A DNA stretch of 64,000 nt from Planctomycetaceae bacterium (GTDB lineage: Bacteria > Planctomycetota > Planctomycetia > Pirellulales > UBA1268): assembly GCA_902629495.1 (NCBI GenBank), contig CACORA010000001.1:1-64000 (forward strand), written 5' to 3'. The notes beneath the pieces are model-generated. The model saw nothing but the letters and a program-made list of their open reading frames with translations, had not been told where the DNA came from and searched no databases. Below, one piece after another: positions 8,353-18,113 of the stretch (within the stretch, counting starts at the first letter, position 1; the number at the start of each line of letters is the position of its first letter). Made by a program: the position numbers and the translations under genes.

Positions 8353-10986
8353 CTAATGGAGTTGCTGCAGAAAGGCAATCAGATCGGCGAGTTGCTGCGT
8401 GGTCAAATTTCCAACGATACCTTGAGGCATCATCGACAATGGCTGTTTGACACGTTCTTCAATATCGTCCTGAGGAAATTCCTTACAAGAGCCATCCGTC
8501 TGACGAATCGTGACGGTTTCTGCACTTTCGAGCACTACGAAGCCGGTATGCACCTGACCACTTTCAAGAACAAAGGACCAGGTATCGAAGCCCTGAGCAA
8601 TCTTTACACTCGGTTTGACAATAGATTCGATCAGTTCGGACTTCTTGTAACGTTTTCCTATGTCAACAAGATGTGGCCCTTTCGGCTGCTGACCATTGGC
8701 AAACGTGTGGCAACTGGAACACATTTGAGCTTTGAACACCTGCTGTCCGATTTCGGCATCGCCATCCATTGTTAAAACCTCGTTGAGCACGCTGCTGTAC
8801 GAAATGTTAGCCAGCTGCTTGGGGTTGTTTGGATCGACCTTCGGAAGTTCAATGGCGACGTCCGTCTCAGCGATGGCCATGGATTCTGTGGAGATGCCAT
8901 CCAGTTTCACGACGTGCCGTGCCATTTCAGCATGGATGTGATCGGAGAGATCCTGATCCGCTTCTGAGAGTGCCACCTTGATGGCATCTCCGATGCGTTC
9001 AGATTCTTTCCACTGCCTGCGATCGTAATATGGACCGGTGGTGTCTGGTCGAGTCCCCCACCATCCTCCTTTGTAGTCACCTTCTTGATGGTACAGTCTG
9101 ATGAGCGCAGTCCAGATTTCTCGCTGCAGTGCTTCATCACGGCTGGTACTCAGCACACGAAAGAGTCCGTCAACAGTCTGGCTCAGGTGCAGGTACTTCA
9201 ACGCACACAGCGCGCCTGAATGGTACGAACTGTTTAGAGACTGGAGGCAAATATCCGTTGCCTGCATACCAACAAGGGCCTTCACTGCAAGATGTGGAAG
9301 AACACGCCCTGGGTCAGCCTGTCTCCAACTATCACCGTCAAAGGGAGGTGGGTCCTGCTGGCGAACAGTCAGCGGAAGAATGGCTTTGGCAACGGAATCC
9401 CGCTCCCTAACGATTGCGATTTTTCTCTTGGCAGAATGATTCATGGCATCGTTGTTGATAGCCTGCTTCATGATGCGGCCAAGCGCAACGAGTGAAACCG
9501 CCTGAACCCGCGGGTCCACATCAGTGAGACCTTCGAGGAATGGTCTGGTTTGAATCCCCTCGAGATGAGCACTTCGGTCAGCCATCGCGCGCAGACAGTG
9601 TTCCCGAAGAGCATCGTCTTTCGATAGGCCGATCAGATCAGCTCGAGCATCAGGGCCTTTGAGTTGCGTGAGCGTATAAATAGCGGCCACGCGAACATGG
9701 AGAGGCTCATCCACTGTAGCTGCAAGAACAGCCAGTTGTTCATCTCCTTTGCCTCGTCGAAGAATCTCTCGCTGACCATAGAGCTGTGTTGCTGCAGAGG
9801 GACTGCGCAAGAGCTCCAAGAGTTGATCCATTTGTAGTTGACCGGCCGGCGGGACACGCTGCGGAACAAAATCGATGGGCATAATCATTGCCACAAAACC
9901 AATGTTCGGCCCGTCATAATTGAATTTTCCATTTTTCCAGCTGCTGACAAACATCCGCCCGCTAGCATCAACATCAATGTCGGTGGGCCGGGGCAACTTC
10001 AGAAATGTATCCTGCTGTGGATCAAAGGTTGCTCCGTTCCGTGGAAGGCGGTGGCTGTACACGCGACTTGTTCCCCAGTCACAGGTCAGTAGCAGATCCT
10101 GAAACCCGGCTGGCCATCGTCCATCATAAAAGTACATGGAGCCGCAGCCCGATCCCCCACCGTAATCAGCCAGGGGCGGCATCGTTTCATGCGTAAAATG
10201 TTTATAGAGAGACGGATAGCCATAATCTGCTGTCTGAAGGATGTGAGAGACACGAACGTCCCAACCCCCACCGTCATTCGTATTGTCCCGCGTAAAGATA
10301 TTCATGAAAGGATCAATAGACACATCAAGAATATTTCGCTGCCCCCACGAGTAGATTTCCATGTCTGTCCCATCAGGACGAATGCGGACGATGCCACCTC
10401 CACGCCGTCCCGGTTGCGAACCCTCTGTGGTGACAGCTTCGACAAATCCGAAATCGCCAACTGCAATATAGATCCAACCATCAATACCCATCCGAATTCC
10501 ATTTGTCGTGTGATCTGCGCCACGTTTATTAACTTGGTCGGTACTGATTCCTTCGATCAACACGTCACTTGTATCAGCCGTACCATCGCCATCTGTATCA
10601 TGAAATACAGACAGAAAGGGGGGATGCAGAACCCACAGACTTCCGTTGTCATAAATGAGCCCGCGCGGATGATCCATTTTTGCGAATTCATTAATTTGAT
10701 CCGCAATACCGTCTCCATTCGTATCGACACATCGTAATACTTTTCCACGACCTGGTTCCTTTCCCAGTGAACCCTGTTCGTCGACACCTACGAAGACTTC
10801 TCCCGTTGCAGCCGCCGTTAGACACACTGGATAATTCACTTCCGGTGGTGAACCGAACAGAGTAGCCTGAAAACCGGGTGGCATCTGAATGTCGTTCAAA
10901 GCTTTCTTTTCATCAGCATGCACAGAGAGACACGCAAGAGTACAGGCGACACACCAGAGGGCACGGGTAAGGAACGTTATCAGCAT
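8353..10986 (-). CDS. Secreted PVC-type heme-binding protein with beta-propeller, HEAT-like repeats and CxxCH
   Basis: 877 residues from the ATG at 10986. This start gives a clean signal peptide (MLITFLTRALWCVACTLA, cleavage after VHA); an upstream GTG-type extension lacks one. Residues 30-380 form a soluble-dehydrogenase/NHL-like propeller with repeated calcium-type loops (DTNGDGIADQ, DTDGDGTAD) and the phrases MPPGFQATLF and HTTNGIRMG. A helical HEAT-like region follows. The last 140 residues are a cytochrome c domain with CSSCH and a late QGIVGNLTTQQLADLIAFLQ helix. This is the architecture of planctomycete membrane-bound dehydrogenase-domain proteins, thought to oxidise sugars in the periplasm; the substrate is unknown. 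It is monocistronic, next to tmRNA. Confidence 0.88.
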   Translation of the reverse strand: MLITFLTRALWCVACTLACLSVHADEKKALNDIQMPPGFQATLFGSPPEVNYPVCLTAAATGEVFVGVDEQGSLGKEPGRGKVLRCVDTNGDGIADQINEFAKMDHPRGLIYDNGSLWVLHPPFLSVFHDTDGDGTADTSDVLIEGISTDQVNKRGADHTTNGIRMGIDGWIYIAVGDFGFVEAVTTEGSQPGRRGGGIVRIRPDGTDMEIYSWGQRNILDVSIDPFMNIFTRDNTNDGGGWDVRVSHILQTADYGYPSLYKHFTHETMPPLADYGGGSGCGSMYFYDGRWPAGFQDLLLTCDWGTSRVYSHRLPRNGATFDPQQDTFLKLPRPTDIDVDASGRMFVSSWKNGKFNYDGPNIGFVAMIMPIDFVPQRVPPAGQLQMDQLLELLRSPSAATQLYGQREILRRGKGDEQLAVLAATVDEPLHVRVAAIYTLTQLKGPDARADLIGLSKDDALREHCLRAMADRSAHLEGIQTRPFLEGLTDVDPRVQAVSLVALGRIMKQAINNDAMNHSAKRKIAIVRERDSVAKAILPLTVRQQDPPPFDGDSWRQADPGRVLPHLAVKALVGMQATDICLQSLNSSYHSGALCALKYLHLSQTVDGLFRVLSTSRDEALQREIWTALIRLYHQEGDYKGGWWGTRPDTTGPYYDRRQWKESERIGDAIKVALSEADQDLSDHIHAEMARHVVKLDGISTESMAIAETDVAIELPKVDPNNPKQLANISYSSVLNEVLTMDGDAEIGQQVFKAQMCSSCHTFANGQQPKGPHLVDIGKRYKKSELIESIVKPSVKIAQGFDTWSFVLESGQVHTGFVVLESAETVTIRQTDGSCKEFPQDDIEERVKQPLSMMPQGIVGNLTTQQLADLIAFLQQLH

Positions 10987-11273
10987 GTAAAATCTCTTAT
11001 GGATAAGATGGAGGGACAGGCAGAATTGTTTCAGACTCGTTGATCTGAAACAATATAGAACGTGCAAACGGTCTATTGCTTGAAATAAATCTTACCTTTG
11101 CAAATGACACATCATGATCGTCTCCTGAAAACACATGTCCTTGAACCAACAAAAACTAATCCTATCGAGAACACGTGCAACACTACTGACTCTATCACGA
11201 TGAAAGAAAGCTTTCATTCCTGACGGGCCCGACTCAACTAGACTTCTGACTCACAAACCTTGAAAAATGACGC

Positions 11274-12146
11274 ATGACATCAAGAAATACAATCGTCTAC
11301 AGCGATAACCTCCATTATTTACAAGGCGTTCCAGATGGCTCTGCCGATCTTGTCTACATAGATCCACCCTTCAATACTGGGAAACGTCAGGAAAGACAAC
11401 GAATCCAGACCGTCAGGGACGATGAACACGGTGATCGAACGGGCTTCAAGGGAAATCGATACCGAACTATTGATCTTGGTGTCTCTGGCTATGCAGACAG
11501 CTTTGACGACTTCCACTCATTCCTCCTACCTCGACTTCAGGAACTAAAGCGAATACTCGCAGACGATGGGAGCCTTTTTCTTCATATTGATTATCGAGAG
11601 GTCCACTACTGCAAGGTTGCCCTTGACCATCTGTTTGGACGCGAATCTTTTATGAATGAAATCATATGGGCATATGACTACGGGGCTCGTTCTAAGAAGA
11701 AGTGGTCTACAAAGCATGACAATATTCTTTGGTATGCAAAAAACCCTCAGCAGTACACCTTTGATTTTGATGCAATGGATCGCATACCCTACATGGCACC
11801 AGGGCTGGTTGGTCCAGACAAGGCAAAACGGGGAAAGACACCGACTGACGTTTGGTGGCACACGATCGTAAGCCCAAATGGGAAGGAGAAAAACGGCTAT
11901 CCTACCCAGAAGCCACTCGGCGTCCTTGAGCGGATTATAAAAGTGCACAGCAAGCCGGGAGACCTTGTCGTAGATGTGTTTGCGGGAAGCGGCACAACTG
12001 GGGACGCTGCTGCATTGAACGGACGTCGGTTTCTTCTCGTAGATTCCAATGCCGAAGCTATCAAAATCATGGTAAAACGTTTGGCTCATTACAATCCAGA
12101 ATTGATAGGCTGCGAAGACTTACACTCTGACATGCAGTTGTCATAA
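11274..12146 (+). CDS. Orphan site-specific DNA methyltransferase, beta-class (amino-group)
   Basis: 290 residues with motif IV DPPF (residues 30-33, in DLVYIDPPFNTG) near the N-terminus and the AdoMet-binding motif FAGSG near residue 235 (DVFAGSGTTGDAA), preceded by YPTQKPLGVLERII. Motif IV before motif I is the beta-class order. DPPF suits N6-adenine or N4-cytosine methylation; the target site cannot be read from sequence. No endonuclease, specificity subunit or vsr gene lies beside it, so it is an orphan enzyme, possibly regulatory. Its neighbours are an unrelated heme protein and a sulfatase. The ATG at 11274 has no strong ribosome binding site. Confidence 0.88.
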   Translation: MTSRNTIVYSDNLHYLQGVPDGSADLVYIDPPFNTGKRQERQRIQTVRDDEHGDRTGFKGNRYRTIDLGVSGYADSFDDFHSFLLPRLQELKRILADDGSLFLHIDYREVHYCKVALDHLFGRESFMNEIIWAYDYGARSKKKWSTKHDNILWYAKNPQQYTFDFDAMDRIPYMAPGLVGPDKAKRGKTPTDVWWHTIVSPNGKEKNGYPTQKPLGVLERIIKVHSKPGDLVVDVFAGSGTTGDAAALNGRRFLLVDSNAEAIKIMVKRLAHYNPELIGCEDLHSDMQLS

Positions 12147-12339
12147 GCATGGCTTTTCAGTTTTCAGTACCTGCCAATAGCAGTACTGATTTGGAGTCTT
12201 ATGCACCCGGCATCAATACTCGTTCAGACTACTTCATTCGGTCACAAATCCATTGCCTCATGACACCACGCAAAGACATAAACCACCTTTGCTCAACATC
12301 CGAATACTGTGCATACAAGACACGTATTTTCTGCTTCCA

Positions 12340-13944
12340 TCACTGTTCTAATTGTCGGGTTGACCCATTATCACCAGCGGATAGTTTTGCTTGTTCCATG
12401 AGGTACTCCGTAACACTTCGATGCTGCTCATCAAGAAGATCATCTGCTTCTTGCTGATCACTCTTGAGTTCATAGAGTTCCTGTGGATTGATTTCTTGAG
12501 AGACCGCAAAATGATGATCTAAAAAAAGCTTCCAGTTTCCTGGCTTTGGACAGCTTTGAGAATGAATGGCAACCCAGGCCCTTTCAATACCCTGTTTTCC
12601 TACTTCCATGTGGTCATTCGAAAATAGTGGAATACGTGGAACAAATGCTCCCCCCTGCATTGCCGCAAGCTGCGAAACACTGTCTTCCGCTCCACGGCCA
12701 TCTCCCTGAAGAGGCGGCAACGGTTCATCCACGATTTCGGCAAGCGTTGCATAGATATCAGTCAGTGAAAGCAATCGGTCACACGTCCGACCAGGAGTAT
12801 CTGCGTTTCCATCTCCAATATGACCAGCTGGCCAACTGGCGATAAACGGCACCCGATGTCCTCCTTCGTAGGTTGAGCCTTTATTACTTCGCAACGGTCC
12901 AGTGAACTGCTTTTCTTTTTTCTCAGCTCCGTTATCGCTACTGAAGATGAAGAGTGTGTTGTCAACAAGTTTTTTACCGGGGCGGCGCACATCATCAGTC
13001 GTTTGGAGATAGTCCAGCAATCGGTTAATGTGAACATCATTCTGGTAGATGAAATCTAGTCGCTCACTATTCGTTGGCGAATTGTCGACGTTTCTGCTCT
13101 TCCCCCTGATCTTGATGCCTCCGATGCTTTTTGACGGAGTATATGGAGAATGGTTCGCCGGTGAAGCAAAGTATAAAAAGAATGGCTTCTCACTAACTGA
13201 TGCAGACGTCATGAAGGCAAAGGATTGTTTATCGAGAACTTCCCCAAGCTTTTGGAGATCATATCCTTTAACCTCTTTTCCATTACCGGTTGCACCAACA
13301 CTTCTTCGTTGTGATACCCAACCGGGCCCACGACTTTGACCGGGGCCATTATTCACATGTGGGCCTGATGTTGGATGAGAACGTGATATGCCGTAAAAGA
13401 AATCAAATCCATGATCGCATGGGCTATCCGCCAATGGCTGAGAAAGATCAGCATCATCCCAATCATTTGCAGTATCTCCGTTCTTATCAGAATATTTCAG
13501 GCCAAGGTGCCATTTCCCAACCATACCGGTTCGATAGCCAGCAGCCTGCAGAAACTCTGGCATGGTGAGCCGGCTTCGTTCAATCAATGGATCACATTGA
13601 ACGCCAAATAGCACCCACTGCTTGAGATGAGTTCTCCAACAGTACCTGCCGGTTAACAACGCATAACGGGATGGAGAACACCGACTCGAGGGTGAATGGG
13701 CATTCGTAAACCGGACACCCATTCTGGCAAGATCATTCATTGCAGGTGTAAGAAGTTGGGCATTATTCGGGTTCTCTGTCCAATCCTGATAAGCACTGGT
13801 GTCTCCTATACCCATGTCATCAGCAAGAAAAAAGATGATATTCGGCAACTGTGTTACTTCATCCGCCAAAGACTCATGACACCCCCAGGAGATACATCCT
13901 GCAACCATCACTTTCAAAATCTTGATGCTAATACCTGAGTTCAT
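12340..13944 (-). CDS. Secreted sulfatase (arylsulfatase type)
   Basis: 534 residues with an N-terminal signal sequence (residues 5-27). The metal-binding pair Asp42-Asp43 sits in FFLADDMG. The formylglycine motif is intact: Cys89-Ser-Pro-Ser-Arg93 in SSRCSPSRYALLTGR. Further family markers are GMVGKWHLG, FSSDNGAEK and the N-terminal PNIIFFLADD. The enzyme should hydrolyse sulfate esters, probably of algal polysaccharide, in the periplasm, after activation by a formylglycine-generating enzyme (not in this window). aagggat lies about ten bases before the ATG. It is convergent with the methyltransferase and has no sulfatase-maturase neighbour. Confidence 0.92.
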   Translation of the reverse strand: MNSGISIKILKVMVAGCISWGCHESLADEVTQLPNIIFFLADDMGIGDTSAYQDWTENPNNAQLLTPAMNDLARMGVRFTNAHSPSSRCSPSRYALLTGRYCWRTHLKQWVLFGVQCDPLIERSRLTMPEFLQAAGYRTGMVGKWHLGLKYSDKNGDTANDWDDADLSQPLADSPCDHGFDFFYGISRSHPTSGPHVNNGPGQSRGPGWVSQRRSVGATGNGKEVKGYDLQKLGEVLDKQSFAFMTSASVSEKPFFLYFASPANHSPYTPSKSIGGIKIRGKSRNVDNSPTNSERLDFIYQNDVHINRLLDYLQTTDDVRRPGKKLVDNTLFIFSSDNGAEKKEKQFTGPLRSNKGSTYEGGHRVPFIASWPAGHIGDGNADTPGRTCDRLLSLTDIYATLAEIVDEPLPPLQGDGRGAEDSVSQLAAMQGGAFVPRIPLFSNDHMEVGKQGIERAWVAIHSQSCPKPGNWKLFLDHHFAVSQEINPQELYELKSDQQEADDLLDEQHRSVTEYLMEQAKLSAGDNGSTRQLEQ

Positions 13945-14414
13945 TCTTCACATCCCTTCACGATATCAAGGAAACTCACACGCAAACACGGCGCAGAAGG
14001 AAATTTTCTCATGCCCTTGACTCGTTTTCTTAAGGCATTTCATGTTCTTCAAGTGACAGCCACGCACTCACCATCGAACCGAATTAACTTACACCATCAC
14101 ACTCATTTGCTTATATCCGCTTCAGTCACGTCTATTGTTATACAAATCAGTAACTCAATGATGGTCTTTTTACATCAGCCGTATCTACCGTAACAAGAGA
14201 ATTCCCTGCATTACGAAAGTCCTTGAACAACACGGGAATACACCCTTACGGCAATGCAGGAGACTTTTCGACTACCCCACAACAAATCTCCATTGATCAC
14301 ATACTTTGGCCCGCCCCACCGTAATACATGCCACGCTATGCTCAATCTTGCCTTAACACAAACGATTTTCAGAATCTCATTCTATACGCGACTGAGAAGA
14401 AAGCGGACAGAACA
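13945..14414. other. 470-base intergenic region, nothing recognised
   Basis: Between the sulfatase start and the stop of the proline-rich protein gene. Only short frames without ribosome binding sites occur. It probably contains the sulfatase promoter (minus strand). No repeat or RNA structure was recognised. Confidence 0.4.
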
Positions 14415-14996
14415 TTATTGCGCAGGAGGAACGACTCGCTCACCACTTAGTTGGGGAGAACCCGGAGGATACTGCCAATTCTGAGACCGATAGCGAACTG
14501 TCGTTGGTGATGGAACAACATATCCGGCAGGAGGTGCTCCCTGCGACGGATACATCCATCCTGGAGTTATTGCTGGTGGTGGCTGGTAACCTGGAGCTTG
14601 TTTTCTATTGACTGGCACCTGTGTGGTCTTCGGCATCACTGTAATCGGTGGACCGATGGTGTAGGTGAATGTATAGGTTGGAGAAAAGTATCGAGTAAAA
14701 GGTTTTCCATCAGGACTCATTCCTGTGTAAGGCACTGGTTCGGGCACCCAGTCAGCTGGAATAGTAGAGCCTGATATGACAGCAGAAGGAAGGGGAGGTG
14801 CCTGCCAATACGGAGGCCTTTCAGCTGACGCAGTTTCCTCCTGTGACATTGATTCATTCAAAGGGCTTTGTCCCCATAAGATGTTATCCCCACTGGTAGT
14901 GAATCCGGCAGCACTCGTAAAAACAAGCCAGCATGTGAAGCTCCACGTCACGGGATGACATGCTGAATCAACGCTGTGCCTAAGATGCGGCCACAC
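14415..14996 (-). CDS. Proline-rich secreted protein of unknown function
   Basis: 193 residues. A hydrophobic stretch (residues 17-33, WSFTCWLVFTSAAG) suggests a signal peptide. The rest is low in charge and rich in Pro, Tyr, Gly and Thr (PPYWQAPPLP, GYQPPPAITPGWMYP, QNWQYPPGSP), probably an extended wall or surface protein. The GTG start at 14996 is supported by a strong aaaggaga seven bases upstream. It is divergent from the metalloprotease gene at 15164. No domain recognised. Confidence 0.6.
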   Translation of the reverse strand: MWPHLRHSVDSACHPVTWSFTCWLVFTSAAGFTTSGDNILWGQSPLNESMSQEETASAERPPYWQAPPLPSAVISGSTIPADWVPEPVPYTGMSPDGKPFTRYFSPTYTFTYTIGPPITVMPKTTQVPVNRKQAPGYQPPPAITPGWMYPSQGAPPAGYVVPSPTTVRYRSQNWQYPPGSPQLSGERVVPPAQ

Positions 14997-15163
14997 GAAT
15001 GAATCTCCTTTCAGAACACGACTGCTTGTAATCTTTCTTGGTTCGAGAAGCGAGCCGTTTTTTACAGGTATTATTGTCGACTGTTGATTAAACTTGCCTT
15101 ATTTCTGAAGGCTGGGTGAACTGTGTAGGCAGGTAAACTTCTTCCAAAGCGGAATCGTCTCGT

Positions 15164-16483
15164 ATGGATATGCTTCAGACCACATGCTATCGCGCCATCA
15201 TTGCGTCCGGATTAGTGGTATTTTCTGCAGGGTCAGTCCACTCGCAAGATTATCAAGTATCACGTCTGGAAGCCGATGCCAGGCGAACTGGGCTGCGCGT
15301 GCTCAATGGCGCTCATCTCACGCTTGTAACTGACCGACCGACACGAAAAGATGATGGCATTCGTGAATTGCCTGTGGTATTCGATCAGGCATTTGATGCC
15401 TGGTGTAACCATTTCAACATGGACCCTGAGAAACATTCTCACTGGAAGGCATTTGGGTGCCTTATTGTTGAGCGAGAACGATTTCGTGAAGTCGGTCTGT
15501 TACCAGAAAATATACCTGATTTTAGTAATGGCTTCTGTGACCGAAACCGCTTTTGGATTATTGATCAGAGCAATCCTAACTATCGACGGCATCTCATGCT
15601 CCACGAAGGAGTACATGCCTTCACAATATCTCTCAGACAACTTGATACTCCGGCATGGTACACGGAGGGTCTTGCAGAAATGCTTGCTACTCATCGCCTT
15701 GAAAAAGCTCTCCCCCCTCATTTTATTGCAACTCCGATTCCAGTACGTGCAAGCGATGTCGAACAGCTGGGGAGAATTGAAGAAATCCAGAGACTCCGTG
15801 CAACAAAGAGAATGCCTTCGATTCAGCAAATTTTTTCCCTGCATGGTTCAGCACATGGCAAACTGTCACTCTATGCCTCCACCTGGGCAACGGTAGCCAT
15901 GCTTTCACTTCATCCACGTTACTCAAAAATGTTTTCTATTCTTGAAAGAGGTTCTCTTGATCAATCTTTCACAAATCGACTAACAACTTCTCCAGCATGG
16001 GATTTTGCTGACGCAATACGAGACTTTGATGCCTTTACTGACGACATTGATTATGGCTATGACTTCCGTCGATCTGCAGTTGATTGGACCCCAGGAACAG
16101 CGTTGCAAGATGGTCGCCATGTAGAGGTTCTTGCAGGACGAGGTTGGCAAAATAGTGGCATACAGCTTCAGCCCACAAATCTGTACAGCATGCATGCGCA
16201 AGGCAGAGTCCTCCTCGGACACGCAGATGCCGGTCCACTTGAAAGTGAACCTCAAGGGATATCTCTAGCCTGGCACAGACGCTGGCCTGTAGGACGATTA
16301 CTTGCTGCCCAATGGGCCCAAGGTAATGATGGAGACCGTCCACGATTTGTAGTTCTGTCAGAAGGAACGGATGGAGAGATACGGCCACTCGTAGAGGGGC
16401 CGCTGTTTCTCAAGGTGAATGAATCACCTGGTCAACTTGCTGACAGCACAGGACGTTATGGGGTACACATTAAGGCTCAATAA
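15164..16483 (+). CDS. Secreted gluzincin-like metalloprotease, DUF1570-like
   Basis: 439 residues with a signal peptide (residues 8-27, ending SVHSQD). The zinc-protease signature HEGVH occurs at about residues 147-151, and the third ligand is probably the Glu of WYTEGLAE, 17 residues on. This is the gluzincin arrangement HExxH-x(n)-E. The remaining half, about residues 280-430, is beta-rich and may be a carbohydrate- or protein-binding region. Similar proteins occur in several copies in planctomycetes; substrates are unknown. It is convergent with gltD. Confidence 0.72.
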   Translation: MDMLQTTCYRAIIASGLVVFSAGSVHSQDYQVSRLEADARRTGLRVLNGAHLTLVTDRPTRKDDGIRELPVVFDQAFDAWCNHFNMDPEKHSHWKAFGCLIVERERFREVGLLPENIPDFSNGFCDRNRFWIIDQSNPNYRRHLMLHEGVHAFTISLRQLDTPAWYTEGLAEMLATHRLEKALPPHFIATPIPVRASDVEQLGRIEEIQRLRATKRMPSIQQIFSLHGSAHGKLSLYASTWATVAMLSLHPRYSKMFSILERGSLDQSFTNRLTTSPAWDFADAIRDFDAFTDDIDYGYDFRRSAVDWTPGTALQDGRHVEVLAGRGWQNSGIQLQPTNLYSMHAQGRVLLGHADAGPLESEPQGISLAWHRRWPVGRLLAAQWAQGNDGDRPRFVVLSEGTDGEIRPLVEGPLFLKVNESPGQLADSTGRYGVHIKAQ

Positions 16484-16511
16484 CCAAGAAAATGTTTGAA
16501 ACGTATTGTTG

Positions 16512-18062
16512 TTAAACAACAAGCTCACCTGCGTGAAGGCTTGGCAGGTCACTTGATCCCATAAGCCAAGTATCAATAGCATGTGCTGCCTCGCGCCCTT
16601 CATTAATGGCCCACACAACAAGGCTCTGACCGCGCCGACAATCACCGGCAGCGAAAACCCCTTCGATATTTGTCGAATACTGTCCGTATTGGGCCTGGAA
16701 ATTAGACCGCGCATCACACGCTACACCTAGCTGTGTAGCAACCGTTGAATCAGGCCCACTAAACCCGAGGGCAAGGAGTGCCAACTGACAAGGCCATTCC
16801 TGCTCACTTCCTTCAACAACAGTAAAGGGAGGCCCCCCTTGCTGTGGACGACTCCAGTCAACTCGCACGGTTTTCACACCTCTGAGTTGCCCCGATTCAT
16901 CACCGAGAAACTCTACCGTCTGCACCGAAAACTCCCTCGGATCCCCTGCGAGTTGTTTCCCGGTGACGTTGGCATAATCAAAGCGAGCAGCAGCCTCAAC
17001 GTGGCCGTAGTCCTTCCTCAATATTTTAGGCCATTGTGGCCAAGGATTATTTGTTGCTCTTTCATCTGGAGGCTGAGGGACAATTTCAAATGTAACAAGT
17101 GAACGGCATCCGTGTCGTAATGATGTACCAATACAATCAGTTCCTGTATCACCCCCTCCAATGACAATAACGTCTTTATCTTTTGCAGAAAGGTAAAGAC
17201 CATCTGCATGACGTGCGTCCAGCAAACTTTTGGTATTGCGCGTGAGAAAATCCATTGCAAAATGAATGCCTTCAAGGTCTCTTCCTCGGGTTTTTGCAAA
17301 AAAATCATTTGGATGCGTCGCTCCCACACAAAGGGCGATTGCATCAAAATCTTCTTGCAGTTGTGTTGCAGAAATATCTTTTCCGATTTCAATACCTGTT
17401 TTGAAAATAACACCCTCATCTGCCAGCAAGTTGACTCTTCGCTGAACGACTTTCTCTTTATCCAGTTTCATATTGGGGATGCCGTACATCAGCAGCCCAC
17501 CAATACGGTCCGCACGTTCAAATACTGTCACTGTGTGACCAGCGGAATTAAGTTGTGCAGCACACGCCAGGCCGGCAGGACCTGATCCAACAACTGCTAT
17601 TTTTTTTCCAGTGCGGCTCTCCGGAGGCTGAGGAACAATCCAACCCTCTTCCCAACCACGATCAACAATAGAACACTCTATTTGCTTGATCGTGACCGGA
17701 GGTTCATGGATTCCTAAAACACATGAACCCTCACACGGCGCCGGACAAACGCGACCAGTAAATTCTGGGAAATTATTTGTTTTATGAAGTCGATCCAACG
17801 CTTCCCGCCAATGCCCTCTATAGATAAGATCATTCCACTCTGGGATAAGATTGTGCACCGGACATCCAGCAGCCATATTTGCAATGAGATCACCCGTATG
17901 GCAGAAAGGAACGCCGCAATCCATACATCGAGAACCCTGCTTCTGCAGGTCTACGATGGGTAAATCCACATGAAACTCATCCCAATCATCAATCCGGGCG
18001 GAAGGATCACGCTCAGAATAGGTCTTCCGATCAACAGTCATGAATCCACGCGGATTACCCAT
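16512..18062 (-). CDS. gltD: Glutamate synthase (NADPH) small subunit
   Basis: 516 residues. The N-terminus has the cysteines of the low-potential [4Fe-4S] clusters ([31 protein letters not shown]). An FAD-binding Rossmann loop follows ([13 protein letters not shown], about residue 155), then an NADPH-binding loop ([11 protein letters not shown], about 300) and a final FAD segment ([19 protein letters not shown]). GltD passes electrons from NADPH to GltB to make glutamate from glutamine and 2-oxoglutarate. It starts 51 bases after the gltB stop with ggagatgtt as ribosome binding site, so it is cotranscribed with gltB. Confidence 0.96.
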   Translation of the reverse strand: MGNPRGFMTVDRKTYSERDPSARIDDWDEFHVDLPIVDLQKQGSRCMDCGVPFCHTGDLIANMAAGCPVHNLIPEWNDLIYRGHWREALDRLHKTNNFPEFTGRVCPAPCEGSCVLGIHEPPVTIKQIECSIVDRGWEEGWIVPQPPESRTGKKIAVVGSGPAGLACAAQLNSAGHTVTVFERADRIGGLLMYGIPNMKLDKEKVVQRRVNLLADEGVIFKTGIEIGKDISATQLQEDFDAIALCVGATHPNDFFAKTRGRDLEGIHFAMDFLTRNTKSLLDARHADGLYLSAKDKDVIVIGGGDTGTDCIGTSLRHGCRSLVTFEIVPQPPDERATNNPWPQWPKILRKDYGHVEAAARFDYANVTGKQLAGDPREFSVQTVEFLGDESGQLRGVKTVRVDWSRPQQGGPPFTVVEGSEQEWPCQLALLALGFSGPDSTVATQLGVACDARSNFQAQYGQYSTNIEGVFAAGDCRRGQSLVVWAINEGREAAHAIDTWLMGSSDLPSLHAGELVV

Positions 18063-18113
18063 AACATCTCCTTTGTCTTTTCAATTGCATATTTTGTTTC
18101 AATCGTCTGTCTT

